Shown here: positions 6,362 through 7,500 of the stretch, piece after piece
Numbering within the stretch: position 1 is the first letter of the stretch
Layout of the letters: every line of letters begins with the position of its first letter
Assembly (NCBI GenBank): GCA_013298745.1
Contig: JAAFIT010000109.1
Location: forward strand, 1-7,500
Length of the DNA stretch: 7,500 nt
DNA from: Sphingomonadales bacterium
GTDB taxonomy: Bacteria; Pseudomonadota; Alphaproteobacteria; Sphingomonadales; Sphingomonadaceae
Reading direction: 5' to 3'
The notes under the pieces: model-generated
Told to the model about the DNA's origin: nothing
What the model saw: only the letters and a program-made list of their open reading frames with translations
Database searches by the model: none
Made by a program: the position numbers and the translations under genes

Positions 6362-7500
6362 ATGATTGCAGATCTCATCCTTGTTCTCGATGCTGGCACC
6401 ACCTCGACCCGCGCCATCGCTTTCAGCCAGGCCGGCGAGATCGTCGCCAGCGCGCAGCGGCCCTTGACCCAATATTATCCGCAAAGCGGCTGGGTGGAGC
6501 ATGATGCCGGCGAAATCTGGCGGTTGAGCCGCGATTGCCTGCTCGATGTTGCCGATCAGGTCGGCGCGCCGCGCATTGCCTGCATCGGCATCACCAACCA
6601 GCGCGAAACCATTGTCTTCTGGGACAATATCAGCGGCGAACCACTCGCCCATGCCATTGTCTGGCAGGATCGCCGCACCGCCGATACCTGCGCGACGCTG
6701 AAGGCGGCCGGGCATGAAACCGCGGTGCAGGCAGCGACCGGCCTGCTGCTCGATCCGTATTTTTCGGCGACCAAGATCCGTTGGGCGCTGGACAATTGGC
6801 CGCAGGTGGCGACAGCTGAGCGCGATGGCCGGTTGCGCGTCGGCACGGTGGAAAGCTGGCTGATCTGGAAGCTTTCAAACGGCGCGCGGCACGTGACCGA
6901 CGCCACCAATGCCAGCCGGACGCTGCTGATGCGGCTCGATAGCTGCCGATGGGATGCGGATCTGCTGGCGCTGTTCGGTGTGCCCGCAGCGATCCTGCCC
7001 GAAATCACCGATTGCGCCGGGGACCTGGCGACGACAGCGTTGCTCGGCGGTGTCACGCCGATCACGGGTAGCGCCGGCGACCAGCAGGCTGCAGCCATCG
7101 GCCAGGCGTGCCTTGCCGCCGGGCAGTTGAAGGCGACCTATGGCACCGGCTGCTTTCTGCTCGCCCATGCTGGCGCCACGCCGCCGGTTTCGACGCACCG
7201 TCTGCTCTCGACCGTCGCCTGGCGGATTGATGGCCAACCGGCTTATGCGCTGGAAGGCGCGATCTTCACGGCCGGATCGGCAGTGCAATGGCTTCGCGAT
7301 GGCCTTGGCATCATCACCAGCAGCAGCGAAACCGAAGGCCTTGCCACCAGCGTGCCCGACAGCGGCGGGGTGGTGTTCGTGCCGGCGCTGGCCGGCATGG
7401 GGGCACCGCACTGGGCACCCGAAGCACGCGGCACGCTGACGGGGCTCTCCGCCGGCACCACGCGCGCCCATATCGTTCGTGCCACGCTCGAGGCGATGGG
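6362..7500 (+). CDS. glpK: Glycerol kinase (runs off right edge)
   Basis: Glycerol kinase phosphorylates glycerol with ATP to sn-glycerol 3-phosphate, the first committed step of glycerol use. The 379 visible residues include the N-terminal phosphate loop LDAGTTSTRAI (9-19) and GWVEHDAGEIW (43-53). Glycerol-contact residues are seen in GITNQRET (76-83; Arg81, Glu82), DPYFS (131-135; Tyr133) and GDQQ (239-242; Asp240, Gln241). AIVWQDRRTAD (98-108) and ATYGTGCF (258-265) follow the E. coli enzyme closely. The C-terminal part, probably about 110-120 residues, is missing. The loop before ITGSAGDQQ is short (LLGGVTP, 228-233) and lacks the Gly-rich segment with Arg that binds fructose 1,6-bisphosphate in E. 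coli GlpK, so that control is probably absent. ATG 6362 has AGGGAAGG four bases upstream. Confidence 0.96.
   Translation, partial: MIADLILVLDAGTTSTRAIAFSQAGEIVASAQRPLTQYYPQSGWVEHDAGEIWRLSRDCLLDVADQVGAPRIACIGITNQRETIVFWDNISGEPLAHAIVWQDRRTADTCATLKAAGHETAVQAATGLLLDPYFSATKIRWALDNWPQVATAERDGRLRVGTVESWLIWKLSNGARHVTDATNASRTLLMRLDSCRWDADLLALFGVPAAILPEITDCAGDLATTALLGGVTPITGSAGDQQAAAIGQACLAAGQLKATYGTGCFLLAHAGATPPVSTHRLLSTVAWRIDGQPAYALEGAIFTAGSAVQWLRDGLGIITSSSETEGLATSVPDSGGVVFVPALAGMGAPHWAPEARGTLTGLSAGTTRAHIVRATLEAM

Overview
The window is high-GC, densely packed chromosomal DNA that reads as an alphaproteobacterium, most likely Sphingomonadales. This rests on the protein sequence style, the adjacent psd-pssA gene pair, an AlkK/DmdB-type acyl-CoA ligase and weak Shine-Dalgarno use. 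It is an inference from memory of these families, not from a search. Seven protein genes are recognisable and an eighth, small one is probable. There are no tRNA or rRNA genes, no CRISPR array, no transposase and no prophage genes.

Layout, left to right. (1) On the minus strand, a LOG-family nucleotide phosphoribohydrolase gene (479-1048) lies upstream of the 5' part of NADP-dependent isocitrate dehydrogenase, icd, which runs off the left edge. A good candidate icd promoter overlaps the end of the LOG gene. (2) Divergently on the plus strand, psd (1163-1930) and pssA (1927-2724) overlap by an ATGA. Together they make phosphatidylethanolamine: PssA makes phosphatidylserine and Psd decarboxylates it. 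An inverted repeat abuts the psd start and contains its only purine-rich ribosome-binding candidate. (3) A small minus-strand gene for a probable one-helix membrane peptide (2679-2840) overlaps the pssA tail tail-to-tail. (4) A short divergent control region holds a perfect 7-7-7 palindrome and back-to-back promoter candidates. It leads into an acyl-CoA synthetase gene (2950-4578). (5) The convergent gap 4579-4781 holds a large inverted pair of hairpin-forming repeats of REP/BIME type. (6) glpD (minus, 4782-6317) and glpK (plus, from 6362 past the right edge) are divergent, separated by only 44 bp. They form the glycerol route glycerol -> glycerol-3-phosphate -> dihydroxyacetone phosphate.

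Much of the content concerns lipid metabolism: phospholipid head groups, fatty acid activation and glycerol use. The transcription units look independent, so I read this as ordinary core-metabolism neighbourhood and not a dedicated cluster. I found no convincing undescribed multi-gene system. The items most worth a second look are non-coding: the palindrome at 2891-2911, the paired repeat at 4600-4728 and the inverted repeat ahead of psd. A Ser replaces a signature Gly in the LOG protein.
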